NCBI GenBank assembly: GCA_001184395.1
Contig: LFLF01000023.1
Coordinates: forward strand, 1 to 37,804
From: Candidatus Paraburkholderia calva
GTDB taxonomy: Bacteria > Pseudomonadota > Gammaproteobacteria > Burkholderiales > Burkholderiaceae
Length of the DNA: 37,804 nucleotides
Direction of reading: 5' to 3'
Both the position numbers and the translations under genes were made by a program. Shown here one piece after another: positions 10,416 through 19,075 of the stretch (the first letter of the stretch is position 1; each line of letters opens with the position of its first letter). A model generated the notes under the pieces. That model made no database searches. It was given only the letters and a program-made list of their open reading frames with translations, and was not told where the DNA came from.

Positions 10416-11936
10416 TCAAGCCATCACGGCTTCGCCGAAAACGGCCATGATGTCGTCCTTGTCGGCGTCGGGGCCGAATTCCGCAGAAATCTTGCCGCGC
10501 CGCATCACGATGATGGGATGCGCGACGCTCAGGCATTCGCCCACTTCGGAGGTCGAATACATGACGGCGCGGCCCTTCTTGGCGTTCTCGGCGAGCAGGC
10601 GGAACACTTCCGACTTCGCGCCGATATCGATGCCCCGGCTGGGTTCGTCGAGCAGAATCACTTTCGGGCTAGTGGCGAGCATCTTGCCGATCACGACCTT
10701 CTGCTGATTGCCGCCCGAGAGCGAACGGATCGACGCGCCCGCGCCTGCCGTCTTTACATGCACGTTGCGGATCGATTGCCCGACCAGTTCGCGCTTGGTG
10801 GGCGGCGACATCAGCAGCCCCTTCACAAAACTGCGGACGATCGCGAACGACATGTTGGAGCCCACGCTCATGGTAGACACGAGGCCGTTGCGCTGGCGAT
10901 CTTCCGGCATGAGCACGAACCCGCGTCCGATGCGCCCGGCAATGCTCAGTCCTGCCATGTTTTCGCCTTCGAGCAGGATCCTGCCGCCGGTGACCGGCAG
11001 GCGCGTGCGTCCGGCCACGGCTTCGAGCAATTCAGTGCGGCCAGCGCCCATCAGTCCGTAGATGCAGACGATCTCGCCCGCGCGCACTTCCAGCACAGAT
11101 GATCCACCACCGACGCGCCCGAGCCGGATTCGGCGGCGACGCTCACATCGCCGAATGCGTAGCCGGTCGGCGGCGAGCCGAGATCGAAGTTCTCGCCCAC
11201 CATGTTGCGCATGATCCAGCCGAGATCGATGTCCTTGCGCTCGGCCGTCGCGCAGTACGACCGCGTAATCGGTCACCTGCAAGGCTTCTTCGAAGTGGTG
11301 CGAGATGTACACGATCGACACGCCACGGCTCGTCAAATCGCGGATCACCTTGAACAGCACTTCAACTCCGGACGCGGAGAGCGCCGAGGTCGGCTCGTCC
11401 ATGATGATGAGAATGCGCGAATCGACCGACAGCGCCCGCGCAATCTCGACCACCTGCTGCTGAACCAGACGCAGATCGCGGATCAGCGTCATCGGATCGA
11501 CGTCTTCTTCCAGTTCTTCCATGAGCGCGCGCGTTTGCCGCGCCTCTTCGGCGAAGTTCACGCCGGTGCGCATGCGAATCTCGCGGCCCATGAAGATGTT
11601 GTCGCGCACGGACAGGTTCGGCGCGAGGCTCAGTTCCTGGTGAATGATCGAGATGCCGTGATCGCGCGCATCGCTCGACGACGTGAATGCAACGCGCTCG
11701 CAATCGAGTTCGATCTCGCCCGAGGTCGGCTTCTCGACGCCGGAGAGAATCTTCATCAGCGTCGATTTGCCCGCGCCGTTCTCGCCGAACAGCCTCGTGA
11801 CCTTGCCGCGATGGATCTCGAAGTTCACGCCCTTGAGCGCATACACGCCGCCATACGACTTGACGATGTCGCGCGCCGACAGCAGCACGCCGTCTTTGGC
11901 TAGAGCTTGCGCAGTAGTTTCGGCGATGATGCTCAT
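10416..11936 (-). CDS. Sugar ABC transporter ATPase (RbsA type), open but internally scrambled
   Basis: A single open frame of 506 codons, normal for the double-domain RbsA family, runs from 11936. Domain 1 has Walker A GENGAGKST, the Q-loop HQELSLAPNLSV and Walker B ILIIMDEPTSAL. Domain 2 has the degenerate YGLMGAGRTELLE loop, signature LSGGNQQKVVIGK and Walker B VILLDEPSRGID. Between them, from about 11258 to 11105, the frame reads arginine-rich nonsense, while another frame gives the expected KDIDLGWIMRNMVGENFDLG and SPPTGYAFGDV. Two compensating indels thus leave an open frame with about 50 wrong residues in the interdomain linker. Whether the protein still folds is uncertain. The start overlaps the stop region of the DUF2291 gene. 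Confidence 0.85.
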   Translation of the reverse strand: MSIIAETTAQALAKDGVLLSARDIVKSYGGVYALKGVNFEIHRGKVTRLFGENGAGKSTLMKILSGVEKPTSGEIELDCERVAFTSSSDARDHGISIIHQELSLAPNLSVRDNIFMGREIRMRTGVNFAEEARQTRALMEELEEDVDPMTLIRDLRLVQQQVVEIARALSVDSRILIIMDEPTSALSASGVEVLFKVIRDLTSRGVSIVYISHHFEEALQVTDYAVVLRDGRAQGHRSRLDHAQHGGRELRSRLAADRLRIRRCERRRRIRLGRVGGGSSVLEVRAGEIVCIYGLMGAGRTELLEAVAGRTRLPVTGGRILLEGENMAGLSIAGRIGRGFVLMPEDRQRNGLVSTMSVGSNMSFAIVRSFVKGLLMSPPTKRELVGQSIRNVHVKTAGAGASIRSLSGGNQQKVVIGKMLATSPKVILLDEPSRGIDIGAKSEVFRLLAENAKKGRAVMYSTSEVGECLSVAHPIIVMRRGKISAEFGPDADKDDIMAVFGEAVMA

Positions 11937-12604
11937 TTCACCTCCAGCTTCACAGGCGTGATGAGCCAGCCGTTCGGGTTGGTCAGCTGGAAGACGCCGA
12001 CGACGGATATGGTCTTGCCAGTCAGCTTGGCGGTGTCGACTTTGGCGAGCACCTCCTTCTTCATCTCCGTGTTGATCGCGTAACCGGCGTTCTGGTAGTC
12101 GATCTGGTTCATGAACTGGCCGAAGTTGATATCGCCGGTGGCGTCGCGCAGATCGGTGCCGTTGATGGCCGGTCCGGTCTGCACGCGGATCAGCAGCGAG
12201 TCCGGCAGGCCGGGCACTTTCACTTCGTACACGCCGGAGTTTTCCTTGCACGCGACGCCTGTGAATTTCACCGACATCTCCGGGCCCACGCCGCCGCCCG
12301 CCACGCCGTATTGCTTGCCCGCCGCGTCCTAGTCCTTCGCGATGGCGGCGACCAGCGTCGCGGCATCGACCGCGCGCTTTTCGATAGCGGCCTGCGTCTT
12401 CGGAAACTGCTTCTTGCCATAGGCTTCCGGCTCGAAAACCTGAGTCTGCGTATCCGCGCCGTAGCCGATCTTGACGACCTTGGTGCTCATCGCCATGGCG
12501 GCGAGCAGTATCACCAGCAGCACGATTTCGATCACTACGCGCATGCGGTAATTCGCCTGTCCCTTCGTGGCCTTCGTGACTTTTGTAGATGCGACCGCGC
12601 TCAT
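11937..12604 (-). pseudogene. DUF2291-family envelope protein, one premature stop
   Basis: The start at 12604 follows a near-perfect ribosome-binding site, AAGGAGGT, 6 bases upstream. Residues 20-45 form one membrane-anchor segment (MRVVIEIVLLVILLAAMAMS), without the lipobox cysteine often seen in this family. The periplasmic part has FGQFMNQIDYQNAGYAINTE, and SVVGVFQLTNPNGWLITPVK at the C-terminus. A TAG at 12329-12331 interrupts the frame after IAKD, and no frameshift is needed, so this is a single nonsense change. DUF2291 proteins accompany ribose-type ABC transporters; their role is not known. It lies directly before the ATPase gene. Confidence 0.8.
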
Positions 12605-12610
12605 CGGGTT

Positions 12611-12618
12611 ACCTCCTT
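12611..12618 (-). promoter_or_regulatory. Strong ribosome-binding site of the DUF2291 gene
   Basis: The minus strand reads AAGGAGGT six bases before the ATG at 12604. It fixes this start and shows that translation signals in the operon are better preserved than the coding frames. Confidence 0.8.
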
Positions 12619-12622
12619 CGCT

Positions 12623-13226
12623 TCAGTCCGTTTCATGTCCGCCCCACTCGTTCGCGATCACGTCGAGTACCATCGCGGCAGATGCCGCGCCGGGGTCCAC
12701 GTGCCCGAGACTGCATTCGCCCAGACGCGCCGAGCGGCCCTTGGTGGCGACCATCGATTTGGTCGATTCGGCGCCCGCCTGCGCGGCTTCGCGAACTTGC
12801 GCCAATGATCTCCGCCACCGGCCGCGCGTCGTCCATGCCCTGCTGCGCCGCAGTCGATGCGGGCGCCCACATGTCCACCATGGTCTTTTCGCCGACTTCC
12901 GCCTTACCGCGCGAGCGGATGCCTTCCGCCATCGCGACGATCAGGCCCTGTGCTGCGCTCAGCGGCAGGTCGGCGCCCACGAAGGCGGTCGCGTACAACG
13001 GTCCAGACGATGCGCCGACCGCATTCAGCTGGTCGGCGAGCGTGGCATCGGCGGGTAATGCATCGACCGCTTTCGATGCGGCCGTGAAGCCCTGCTCCAT
13101 CGCGATGCTGTGATCCGCGTCGCCAATCACGCCGTCGAGGCAGCACAGTTCGTCGCGGGCGGCCGCGATCGTGCTCGCGAGTTCGCGAAACAGATGGGCC
13201 ATGTCGGCCGTGGTCAGCGCGCGCAT
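12623..13226 (-). pseudogene. dhaL: Dihydroxyacetone-kinase-type DhaL subunit, frameshifted
   Basis: DhaL is the nucleotide-binding subunit of DHA-type kinases. The start at 13226 is preceded by AGAGGTAG. The Mg-ADP binding signature LDGVIGDADHSIAMEQGF is present, followed by GASSGPLYATAFVGAD and GEKTMVDMWAPAS, all typical of DhaL. A frameshift near 12805 moves the C-terminal part, AGAESTKSMVATKGRSARLG and HVDPGAASAAMVL, into another frame ending at 12623. The reconstructed length of about 200 residues is normal. It sits between a dhaK remnant and the ABC transporter genes of the tetritol operon, which suggests phosphorylation of a C4 ketose rather than dihydroxyacetone; that is inference. 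Confidence 0.88.
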
Positions 13227-13500
13227 CAGCTACCTCTTGCTGAAACATCGCGCAGTCGCACGGGTGATCGATCAAACGCTGAAGCTCGTCGTCCAGATGC
13301 ATCACGATGATCAATGCGCCCGCCATTTCGAGCCACGTGCACAGCGGCTCGACCAGCGTCTTGTGCGTGACGATGCCCGCTTCGTTCAGCCGCTGCGCGA
13401 CGCGGCGGTTGAGGATGTAAAGCTCCATCAGCGGCGTGGAGCCGAGCGAGTTGACCAGCACGGCGACGCGATCGCCCTTCGCGGCGCCCAGAACGCCACC
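13227..13500 (-). pseudogene. dhaK: DhaK subunit, C-terminal remnant only
   Basis: Only the last 90 or so residues of the substrate-binding DhaK subunit remain. They read IGGVLGAAKGDRVAVLVNSL, then STPLMELYILNRRVAQRL and EPLCTWLEMAGALIIVMHLD, the well-conserved DhaK C-terminal region. The roughly 230 N-terminal residues, including the histidine that binds the ketose covalently, are missing. The remnant is joined directly to the 3' end of eryC across the bases 13481-13500, which are readable in both genes' frames. The end is near the dhaL start, where the frame runs on because of a probable lost base. Confidence 0.87.
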
Positions 13501-14365
13501 GATTCGGCGATCTGCTCGACCACCTGCCGGTCGGTCGGCTCGCGCTCCTTGAACGACAGTTCGAGGCAAATCTCGTTGTCGCGTCCGCCGCCCGCGTGAA
13601 GCGGCTCGGGCTGGATGCGCCCGAGCGCGTTGTACTCGCCCGTGAACGGGCGATGACCGCCCTTGTCCATCAGCGACTGCTTGATATGGATGATCGGCGA
13701 CACCTTCGGCACGACGCGCGCCCACGCATACGGATCGAAGTCGTCGGGATTCGGGCTCGTCACGTCGCCGTGATCGATGTCGGCCATCATCCACATGGGA
13801 ATCGCCATGTTCGCGGCGCTGAGCTGGTCCTGAAGCGCCATGCACGCGGCAATGGTCTCGCCGAACTCGCGGCCGATCGACATCGGCTCCCAGAACACAT
13901 ATTTCAGGCCCGCCGACCTGTCGTGCTCCGCGACTTCCACCCAGCAGTCGATAGCGGTTCGAATCAGCGCGGCGCGGCGTTCGGCATCGCCGAAATCCTT
14001 GTAGGTGAAGATGGCGAACTGCGTGCCGATCGACTCGCCGCCCAGGTCCGCCGTGATATCGGCGAAGGTCTTGAACCAGTCGATGTAATAGCGCCGTACG
14101 TCCGCATCCGGAGGCCGAAGTGATTCAGCCGCCCATACGACCAGGTCATGCCGGAGGTGATACGCACGCCGGTGCGCGTCATCGCGGCGCGCATCTCGCG
14201 CGTGAGACGGCGCGTGACCGCCGCCGGCCACGACGGATTGATGAACTCATGCGTCAACTGCACGTCGCGAATCTTCATGTCGTGCGCGATGGCGTCGATC
14301 AGATCGCCCGGTTCCGCAAAGCGGTTCACCAGCGGATTCGTGTTGAGTGTAAGCGTGAATGCCAT
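13481..14365 (-). pseudogene. eryC: Tetrulose-phosphate epimerase EryC, frameshifted, 3' end fused to dhaK
   Basis: EryC is a TIM-barrel sugar-phosphate isomerase/epimerase acting on tetrulose phosphates in erythritol breakdown. The N-terminus FTLTLNTNPLVNRFAEPGDL and the block VQLTHEFINPSWPAAVTRRL agree closely with Brucella-type EryC as I recall it. A frameshift near 14120 follows GRLNHFG. The remainder, from ADVRRYYIDWFKTFADITAD through GTQFAIFTYKDFGD, VFWEPMSIGREFGET, PMWMMADIDHGDVTSPNPDD and SPIIHIKQSLMDKGGHRPFT to NEICLELSFKEREPTDRQVV, is nearly continuous, with one small defect near PEPLHAGGG. The last residues ESVAFWAP pass directly into the dhaK remnant. It starts 15 bases after eryB. 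Confidence 0.92.
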
Positions 14366-14380
14366 GTGCGTGTCCTGTCC

Positions 14381-15874
14381 TTATGCCGATTGCCTAACGA
14401 GGCTACCGAGCCACGTTTCGAACGCGGCCTTCTGTGCAGCGTTCATGTGCAGGCCGTGTTTGGTGCGGCGCGTGAGCATGTCGTCGGCGCTCGCGGCCCA
14501 TTCGTGGGACATCAGATAGCGCGCGTCCGCCTCGTAGAAATTTGGCCCGAACTGCATGCCGAGACCGGCGAGCGAGATCGCGCCGTCAGCGTGCCGTAGG
14601 TCTGCGTGTAGTGACGCAATAGCGTGCGTGGTAGCCAGTCGTACTGGCTTTGCAGACGCGCCGTGAAACGCGCCACATCCGCGCCTTCGATATCGCCCGC
14701 CCGGCAGCGTCGCGGAAGCGGTCCAGTCGCCGCCCATCTTCGGAAAAGTGGGTGCGAACTTTTGCAGCGCGTGCTCCGCGAGCTTGCGGAAGGTCGTGAT
14801 CTTGCCACCGGAAGACATTGAGCAGCGGCGACCGCCGCTGTCGTCGAGATCGAAGACGTAGTCGCGCGTGACGGCCGAGGGATTGCCCTTGCCGTCGTCG
14901 TACAGCGGACGCACGCCCGAGAAGGTTTGCAGAATGTCCTGCTTGCAAAGCGGATGCTTGAAGTAGTGGTTCACCGCCGACAGCAGATAGTCGATCTCTT
15001 CGTTCGAAATCTGCACGGTTTCCGGCGCACCGTCCCATGGAACGTCGGTCGTGCCGATCAGCGCCTTGTCGCCTTCGTAGGCGTTGGTGAAAATCACGCG
15101 CTTGTCGTGGTTCTGCACCAGATACGAATGCGGCCGTCCCAGAACTTCGGCGTGACGAGGTGGCTGCCCTTCACGAGCCGCACCTTGCGGGACGACGTCG
15201 CGCCCGCGCGCCCGATGACCTCCGACACCCACGGTCCGGTCGCATTGACGAGCCCGCCCGCCTTCACGACGCGCGTCGAGCCATTGCGCGTATCGCGCAG
15301 TTCGACGCGCCACGCGCCGCCCTCGCGCTTCGCCGCGACACACGCAGTGTGCATGAGCACTTGCGCGCCGCGCTGCGCGGCATCGACCGCGTTGAGCACG
15401 ACAGACGCGCGTCATCGACCCAGCAATCCGAATACTCGAAACCGCGACGGTACTCGTCCTTGATCGGCGCGCCTTCCGGATTGCGCCACAAATCGAGCGA
15501 ACGCGTGCTCGGCAGGCGCTTGCGGCCGCCGAGGTAGTCGTACAGAAACAGGCCGGTGCGCACCAGCCACGCCGGACGGTCGCCGGGACTGTGCGGCAGC
15601 ACGAAGCGCAGCGGCCAGATGATGTGCGGCGCGGCGTTGAGTAGCACTTCGCGTTCGATCAGCGCTTCACGCACGAGCCGGAACTCGTAGTACTCGAGAT
15701 AACGCCGCCCGCCGTGCACCAGCTTGCCGGAGCGCGACGACGTGCCCTGCGCCAGATCGTCCTTTTCGCAGAGGATCACCGACAGTCCGCGGCCAGCTGC
15801 ATCGCGCGCGATACCCGCGCCGTTGATGCCGCCGCCGATGACACACAGACCCCCACCATGTCCTTCTCGCTCAT
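14381..15874 (-). pseudogene. eryB: FAD-dependent erythritol-phosphate dehydrogenase (GlpD family), frameshifted
   Basis: EryB is a GlpD-like flavoprotein that oxidises erythritol 4-phosphate. The start at 15874 reads MSEKDM, then after a frameshift the FAD-binding motif CVIGGGINGAGIARDAAGRG. GTSSRSGKLVHGGRRYLEYY and EFRLVREALIEREVLL are classic GlpD sequence. Later blocks are FVLPHSPGDRPAWLVRTGLF, DDARLVVLNAVDAAQRGAQV, GLVNATGPWVSEV, VRLVKGSHLVTPKF, IFTNAYEGDKALIGTTDVPW and GGKITTFRKLAEHAL. At least four frameshifts are present (near 15840, 15400, 15130 and 14700). The family alternative is glycerol-3-phosphate dehydrogenase, but its position between eryA and eryC argues for the tetritol enzyme. 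Confidence 0.88.
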
Positions 15875-15903
15875 CCCAGCGTTCCGTGTCGATCTGATCG
15901 ACG

Positions 15904-17315
15904 TTAGTTGAGGGCAGCGGAAACGGCTTCGGGCCGATGCCGCGACTTCAGCAGCCGGGCGGTTTCATCCCAGATCAGCACGAGCGCCTGACGCGCCTGC
16001 TGGTACACGGGGAAAAGCCGCGCGTAGATTGGGTCAGTTCCGCGTCCGGCGTTTCGGGCTGGCCGAGCAGTGGCGTCACCCATTCGGCGATGCATGCCTC
16101 CATGTCCGGATAGACGCCGAGCGCGACCGCCGCCATCATCGCCGCGCCCGCTTCCTCGCGGGCGGGAATGCGCGTCGGCGCGCCGACCACCGCGCGAAAC
16201 AAGTCGAGATAACGGCTTTCGTTCGTCAACCCGATGAAGGCCGCGCACGCGTTCGGATCGACGAACGGACCGCGCTCGGCCACATCCGAGATATACGGGT
16301 GAGATACAGTAGCGCACCGGGACGCCCGGATTGCAGCCAGCCGTCGATGCAGGTCATGCGGTCGGTATGCGACAGGCTCGTGCCAACTGCTTGAGCAGGT
16401 CGCTCACGATATTCAGCACACAATCCACATTCAGCGGCGCGGCCATGTTCGACTGCACCTGCGCCGACATGCCCGCAAGTGGCAGCGCGATCACATAGCC
16501 CGTACCTTCCGCGTTCAGATGCACGTCCTCGTTGCACGTCGCGCGCATGTGCATACCGGTCGAACCGACGATGGAACAACTCGCGCCCGCCACGCCTTAC
16601 GTGTGGATGCCCGCGCCGAGGGCGGTCAGCACGATATCGACGAAGCCGAGACACACAAGCGTGCCTTCGAGCAACCCGGTTGCGCCGGCCGCTTCCGCCG
16701 AAAATGGATGCGTGGTCTGCGTGCCGTCGGCTATCTCCGGCAACAGGCAGCAGAACGGCCCGAGGCCGAGCGCGTCGATCACCGTGTCGTCGTAGCGGCG
16801 CGTGCGGAAATTGCCGAAGGTGAAGCTCGCCTTGGACGGATCGGTCGCGCGCACGCCGGTCAGGTTCAGATACAGTCAGTCCTTGCAGTGCAACGCGACT
16901 TCCGTGCGATTCAGCTTGTCGGGCATGGTCGCGACCATGTGTGCGATCTGCGCGCCCTGGCTGCACGACGCGAGTCCCGTGCCAGTGGCTTCGAAACGCG
17001 CCCAGCTCGCGGCGCGTGCGTCGAGCCAGAGCCAGGCATCGCTGGCCGGGCGATCGTTCGCGCCGACTACCAGGTGCCGTCGCCTTGACCGGTGACAGCG
17101 AGCGCGCGGGTGCGATGCGGGAGGCCGTCGACCTTTGCGCCGAGATCGCGCATCGTGCGGGCACAGTCTTCCCAGGTCTGATCGAGCGGCTGCGTCGCCG
17201 CGCCGTCCACGCTCGTCACCGCGATCTGCCGTCCCGACAGGTCGAAAGACACGGCCTTGATTACCGATGTGCCGACGTCGATGCCGACGAGCAGGTCGCG
17301 CGCAACGGTAGCCAT
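15904..17315 (-). pseudogene. eryA: Erythritol kinase (FGGY family), multiply broken
   Basis: EryA phosphorylates erythritol. The N-terminus LLVGIDVGTSVIKAVSFDLS is the FGGY phosphate-binding loop, followed by ALAVTGQGDGTW. After a break the frame continues ASDAWLWLDARAASWARFEA and FCKD-type sequence ending HCKD with TGA at 16876-16878 where tryptophan is expected. Further blocks are ATDPSKASFTFGNFRTRRYD, DGTQTTHPFSAEAAGATGL, LCLGFVDIVLTALGAGIH-like text, CSIVGSTGMHMRAT and HCNEDVHLN-type sequence, then ERGPFVDPNACAAFIGLTNE. An internal deletion near 16190 removes about 50 residues around the usual EGLAFAxRD and GGAARS motifs. The start ATG at 17315 overlaps the eryD stop (TGATG). Confidence 0.9.
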
Positions 17316-18249
17316 CACGCAATCTCCGCCGCGGTGGGTTCAGCGTTGAGCGCGCGCGCCGAGATTTCGTCGGTGATCAGTCCGCTCAGCAGCCCGCTTT
17401 TGAGCACGGCGCGGATCGCCGCGATCTTCGACTCGCCGCCCACGATCGCAACGATGCGGCGGCCCTTCAGGTCCTCGAGTTCCGGCGCGACCTTGCGCGC
17501 CACCAGCGAGGTTTCGACGGACTCGCCCGCCGCGCTGAAGAAATGCCCCAGCACTTCACCCTGCCCGCCCATTTCGCGGATTTCGTCGATTTCGGCCGGC
17601 TCGATCATCTGCGATGCGACCAGTTGCGCGTCCGCATTCACCGAGCCGATGCCGACGACCATCAGGTCCACGTGTGCCGCGAGGTCGAACACTTCGCGCG
17701 CGCCGCGCTGCGACAGCAGAACTTCGCAATCCTCGGCGGTGTTGGCGAAGAATGGCAGCGGCATGACATAGGAGACGGCACCGGTCTGTTCGGCAAGCCG
17801 GTGGATCACGTCATAGGGATTGTGTATTTGCGCGTCACGCCGCCGAGCAGCGAGACAAAGCGCACCGTGCCCGCGTCCATGCGCGGAATGTTGCGACGGC
17901 GGCCACGAGCGTGCGGCCGTGTCCGATGCCGATGACGCCATCCTGCAGCGTCAGAATTTCGCGCTGCAAAAATTACGATCCGGCGAAACCGAGCGCGCGC
18001 AACGGCAGGTCGCCGTCGTTCAGGTCCGGCACGACTTTCGAGCACGGCGCACTCGGCCACATCGCCGTCGATGGTGAACTTCACCGCGCCGCTCTGATTG
18101 GCGCGCATGATCAGCCGATGCGCCTTGAGACTCGTCACGCCAAGACGCGAAGCGACGTCGGCTTGCGTCTGCCCGGCAACGTAATGCAGCCCCGCAGCGC
18201 GGATGGCGAGGCTGTCCTCGGCATCGCGCCTGTCGGCGGATTTCGTCAT
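17315..18249 (-). pseudogene. eryD: Tetritol operon regulator EryD (SorC/DeoR-like), frameshifted
   Basis: EryD is a sugar-responsive regulator with an N-terminal helix-turn-helix and a C-terminal SorC sugar-phosphate-binding domain. The start at 18249 is chosen because GGAGA lies 8 bases upstream. Residues 10-45 read DSLAIRAAGLHYVAGQTQAD and VASRLGVTSLKAHRLIMRAN, the DNA-binding part. Frameshifts near 18055, 17965 and 17815 scramble the middle. The open piece from 17810 gives YDVIHRLAEQTGAVSYVMPL, AHVDLMVVGIGSVNADAQLV, IVAIVGGESKIAAIRAVLKS and LSGLITDEISARALN, the conserved SorC C-terminus. It heads the operon and overlaps eryA by one base, as in erythritol loci. Confidence 0.9.
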
Positions 18250-18261
18250 GTCGTCTCCGTA

Positions 18262-18310
18262 AGCACGTTGCAATGTGATATTTTTTAACGTTATGAAATT
18301 TTCTTCAGTT
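18262..18310 (-). promoter_or_regulatory. AT-rich promoter/operator region upstream of eryD
   Basis: This is a short AT-rich patch in GC-rich surroundings, just upstream of the operon. It contains the 8-bp palindrome TAACGTTA at 18286-18293 and, on the minus strand, TTTCATAACG and AAAAAATATCAC stretches that could include a -10 element. It is the obvious place for EryD binding, but no consensus was matched. Confidence 0.4.
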
Positions 18311-18508
18311 CAGCGACGATAGGCATGCGGGAAAGGATTGGGTATCGGCGGTAACCCTAGGCAGGAATCGTCGGGGATTCGCGATGCTGCGATGCGCAAC
18401 GCGCCGTCTGGCGTTCCGGCGCGAGGTTCCCCGGCAAGCCGACGCGCCGCCGCATCACCGGCGCTCATACAGGTGTACTCTGCCGACGTAACCGCTTTGT
18501 CCCTCCAT

Positions 18509-18552
18509 CCACGCTCACCGCCAGGAGATGCCACGCTCACCGCTAGAAGATG
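18509..18552 (+). repeat. 22-bp tandem duplication over the cupin start region
   Basis: The unit CCACGCTCACCGC(C/T)AG(G/A)AGATG occurs twice head to tail at 18509-18530 and 18531-18552, with two mismatches. Each copy has an AGRAG motif that can act as a ribosome-binding site. The first copy ends with an ATG at 18528 in frame with the cupin gene, and the second precedes the ATG at 18555. Confidence 0.85.
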
Positions 18553-18554
18553 CG

Positions 18555-19013
18555 ATGAACACCAACGCACAGACGCAGATCACGCAAGTCACACAAGACC
18601 CGCCCACTTGCCGTCTCGTGCAGGCAGGTCCGGAGTTCGAAGGGAAGCAGGGACTGACGTACGCGGTCGGCATCTCAGCCGAAAGCGCCGGATCGCGGCA
18701 CGTGCATCTGCAACTCGCAACCATTCCGCCGGGCGCACGTGCCAGGGCGCATCTGCATGCGGCGCATGAGACGGCCATTTATCAGTTGAGCGGAATTTCG
18801 GGGTGCTGGTACGGACAACGGCTCGAACACCACGTAGTGGTTCGGGCTGGAGATTTCTTCTACATTCCCGCGGATGTGCTGCATATTCCGTACAACGCGA
18901 GTGCCGACGAACCGTGTGTCGCCGTGATCGCGCGCACCGATCCGAACGAACAGGAAAGCGTCACGATGCGGCCGCATCTGGATGCGTTGCCCGATTGGGC
19001 GAGCGTCGCGTAA
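18555..19013 (+). CDS. Cupin-domain protein, intact
   Basis: The 152-residue product is a single-domain cupin. The first metal motif is GARARAHLHAAHETAIYQLSG, shown here as its key residues His, His, His and Glu in AHLHAAHETAIYQ; the second is GDFFYIPADVLHIPYN with its histidine. A conserved tail reads AVIARTDPNEQESV. The start at 18555 follows AGAAG; an alternative in-frame ATG at 18528 would add nine residues. No signal peptide is present, so it is cytoplasmic. Cupins of this type bind a divalent metal and may be dioxygenases, isomerases or ligand sensors; the substrate cannot be told. It is one of the few undamaged genes, next to a duplicated start region. Confidence 0.85.
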   Translation: MNTNAQTQITQVTQDPPTCRLVQAGPEFEGKQGLTYAVGISAESAGSRHVHLQLATIPPGARARAHLHAAHETAIYQLSGISGCWYGQRLEHHVVVRAGDFFYIPADVLHIPYNASADEPCVAVIARTDPNEQESVTMRPHLDALPDWASVA

Positions 19014-19075
19014 CCGCCGCGCTGATGCTCCGGATGAGCTCGCCAAAAGCGCATCCGGCATCCTTCCGGCCGCCA

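Noticed and set aside
10416-12251. A longer ATPase frame extending upstream to 12251
   Set aside because: The extension overlaps the DUF2291 gene in another frame and has no family similarity; the start at 11936 gives normal length and N-terminus.
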